A DNA stretch of 64,000 nucleotides from Moringa oleifera (Eukaryota; Streptophyta; Magnoliopsida; Brassicales; Moringaceae), in assembly GCA_021397835.1 (NCBI GenBank), contig JAJFZO010000566.1, positions 2,294,001 to 2,358,000 on the forward strand, in the 5' to 3' direction. Under the pieces are notes generated by a model that saw only the letters and a list, made by a program, of their open reading frames with translations, had not been told where the DNA came from and searched no databases. The position numbers and the translations under genes are program-made. Positions 63,609 through 64,000 of the stretch are shown here, in pieces; the stretch's first letter is position 1, and each line of letters starts with the position of its first letter.

Positions 63609-64000
63609 GTGAGCTTTCCTTTTTCTTTTTCTTTGTTCTTTTTTGCTTTTAGGTATTGCAAATCAAACTCTTATTAGGGTTCTCGATTCCCGTTAATTTC
63701 TTACTTTGATTTGTTGTGTGCATGTGCTTCCAGTGATTTCTGGAACCAGATACTTTATCGATAGCTGACTGGAAGAGAAAATTTCAGAGTTTGAATGCTT
63801 CAATTTTTGTTTCATCTCTTGTTGGAGGGCATTTCAGTTTCAGTGTTATCATGTTCCCTTGCGAATGATCAATTGCGTTGCAACTCGTTGTTGTATCTGG
63901 AAGGAGATTATTAATCTCTTCACATTTAATTGAAGTAACAAAAGAGAAACATATAGGAAAGGCAGTGATGGTTTGTCATTTTGGCCTATATGCAATGGGA

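Overview
The window is nuclear DNA of a flowering plant. Its genes are intron-rich with GT-AG splice sites, they sit in very AT-rich spacers, and the products are plant-specific: a TM3/SOC1-clade MADS factor, STAY-GREEN Mg-dechelatase, PGRL1, an alpha-expansin, anthocyanidin synthase (LDOX) and a hydroxypyruvate reductase. A core eudicot, probably a rosid, fits best. The species cannot be fixed from sequence alone. No bacterial, organellar or viral segment was seen.

Layout, left to right: the 5' part of a MINDY/DUF544 deubiquitinase gene (minus, 2937-5030, continuing off the left edge); an AGL14/AGL19-type MADS-box gene (plus, 9325-16006); STAY-GREEN (plus, 20571-21998); a CCS52A/FIZZY-RELATED anaphase-promoting-complex activator (minus, 23266-30248) with a decayed LINE retrotransposon in intron 3; PGRL1 (plus, 33810-36115); a root-hair-type alpha-expansin (plus, 36932-38403); an intronless DUF1191 membrane protein (plus, 40128-41051); LDOX/ANS (plus, 49011-50184); a degenerate LTR-retroelement/tandem-repeat zone (about 50630-54070); an HPR3-like 2-hydroxyacid reductase (minus, 54280-56178); a YTHDC1-type m6A reader (plus, 58813-62464); and the first coding exon of an Shg1/BOD1-like gene (plus, 63489-63608, continuing off the right edge). 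Exon joins were worked out by hand from splice sites, reading-frame continuity and family similarity. All complete models stay in frame from ATG to stop.

The gene set and order match, from memory, two duplicated blocks of Arabidopsis chromosome 4 (At4g22880-22960 and At4g11860-11970): DUF544, AGL19/AGL14, NYE1/NYE2, FZR2/FZR1, DUF1191, PGRL1A/B, LDOX and a YTH protein. The window therefore looks like one unduplicated ancestral block. The genes do not form a pathway operon. They cover chloroplast function (STAY-GREEN, PGRL1), endoreduplication (CCS52A), cell-wall loosening (expansin), flavonoid synthesis (LDOX), 2-oxoacid reduction (HPR3) and RNA/ubiquitin regulation.

The spacers hold a recurring, extremely AT-rich repeat. 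Several copies (for example 57249-57624, 32764-33273 and 44358-44896) have long, imperfect, inverted ends and look like old MITEs. This family is the best candidate for something undescribed. I found no new enzymatic or defence system.
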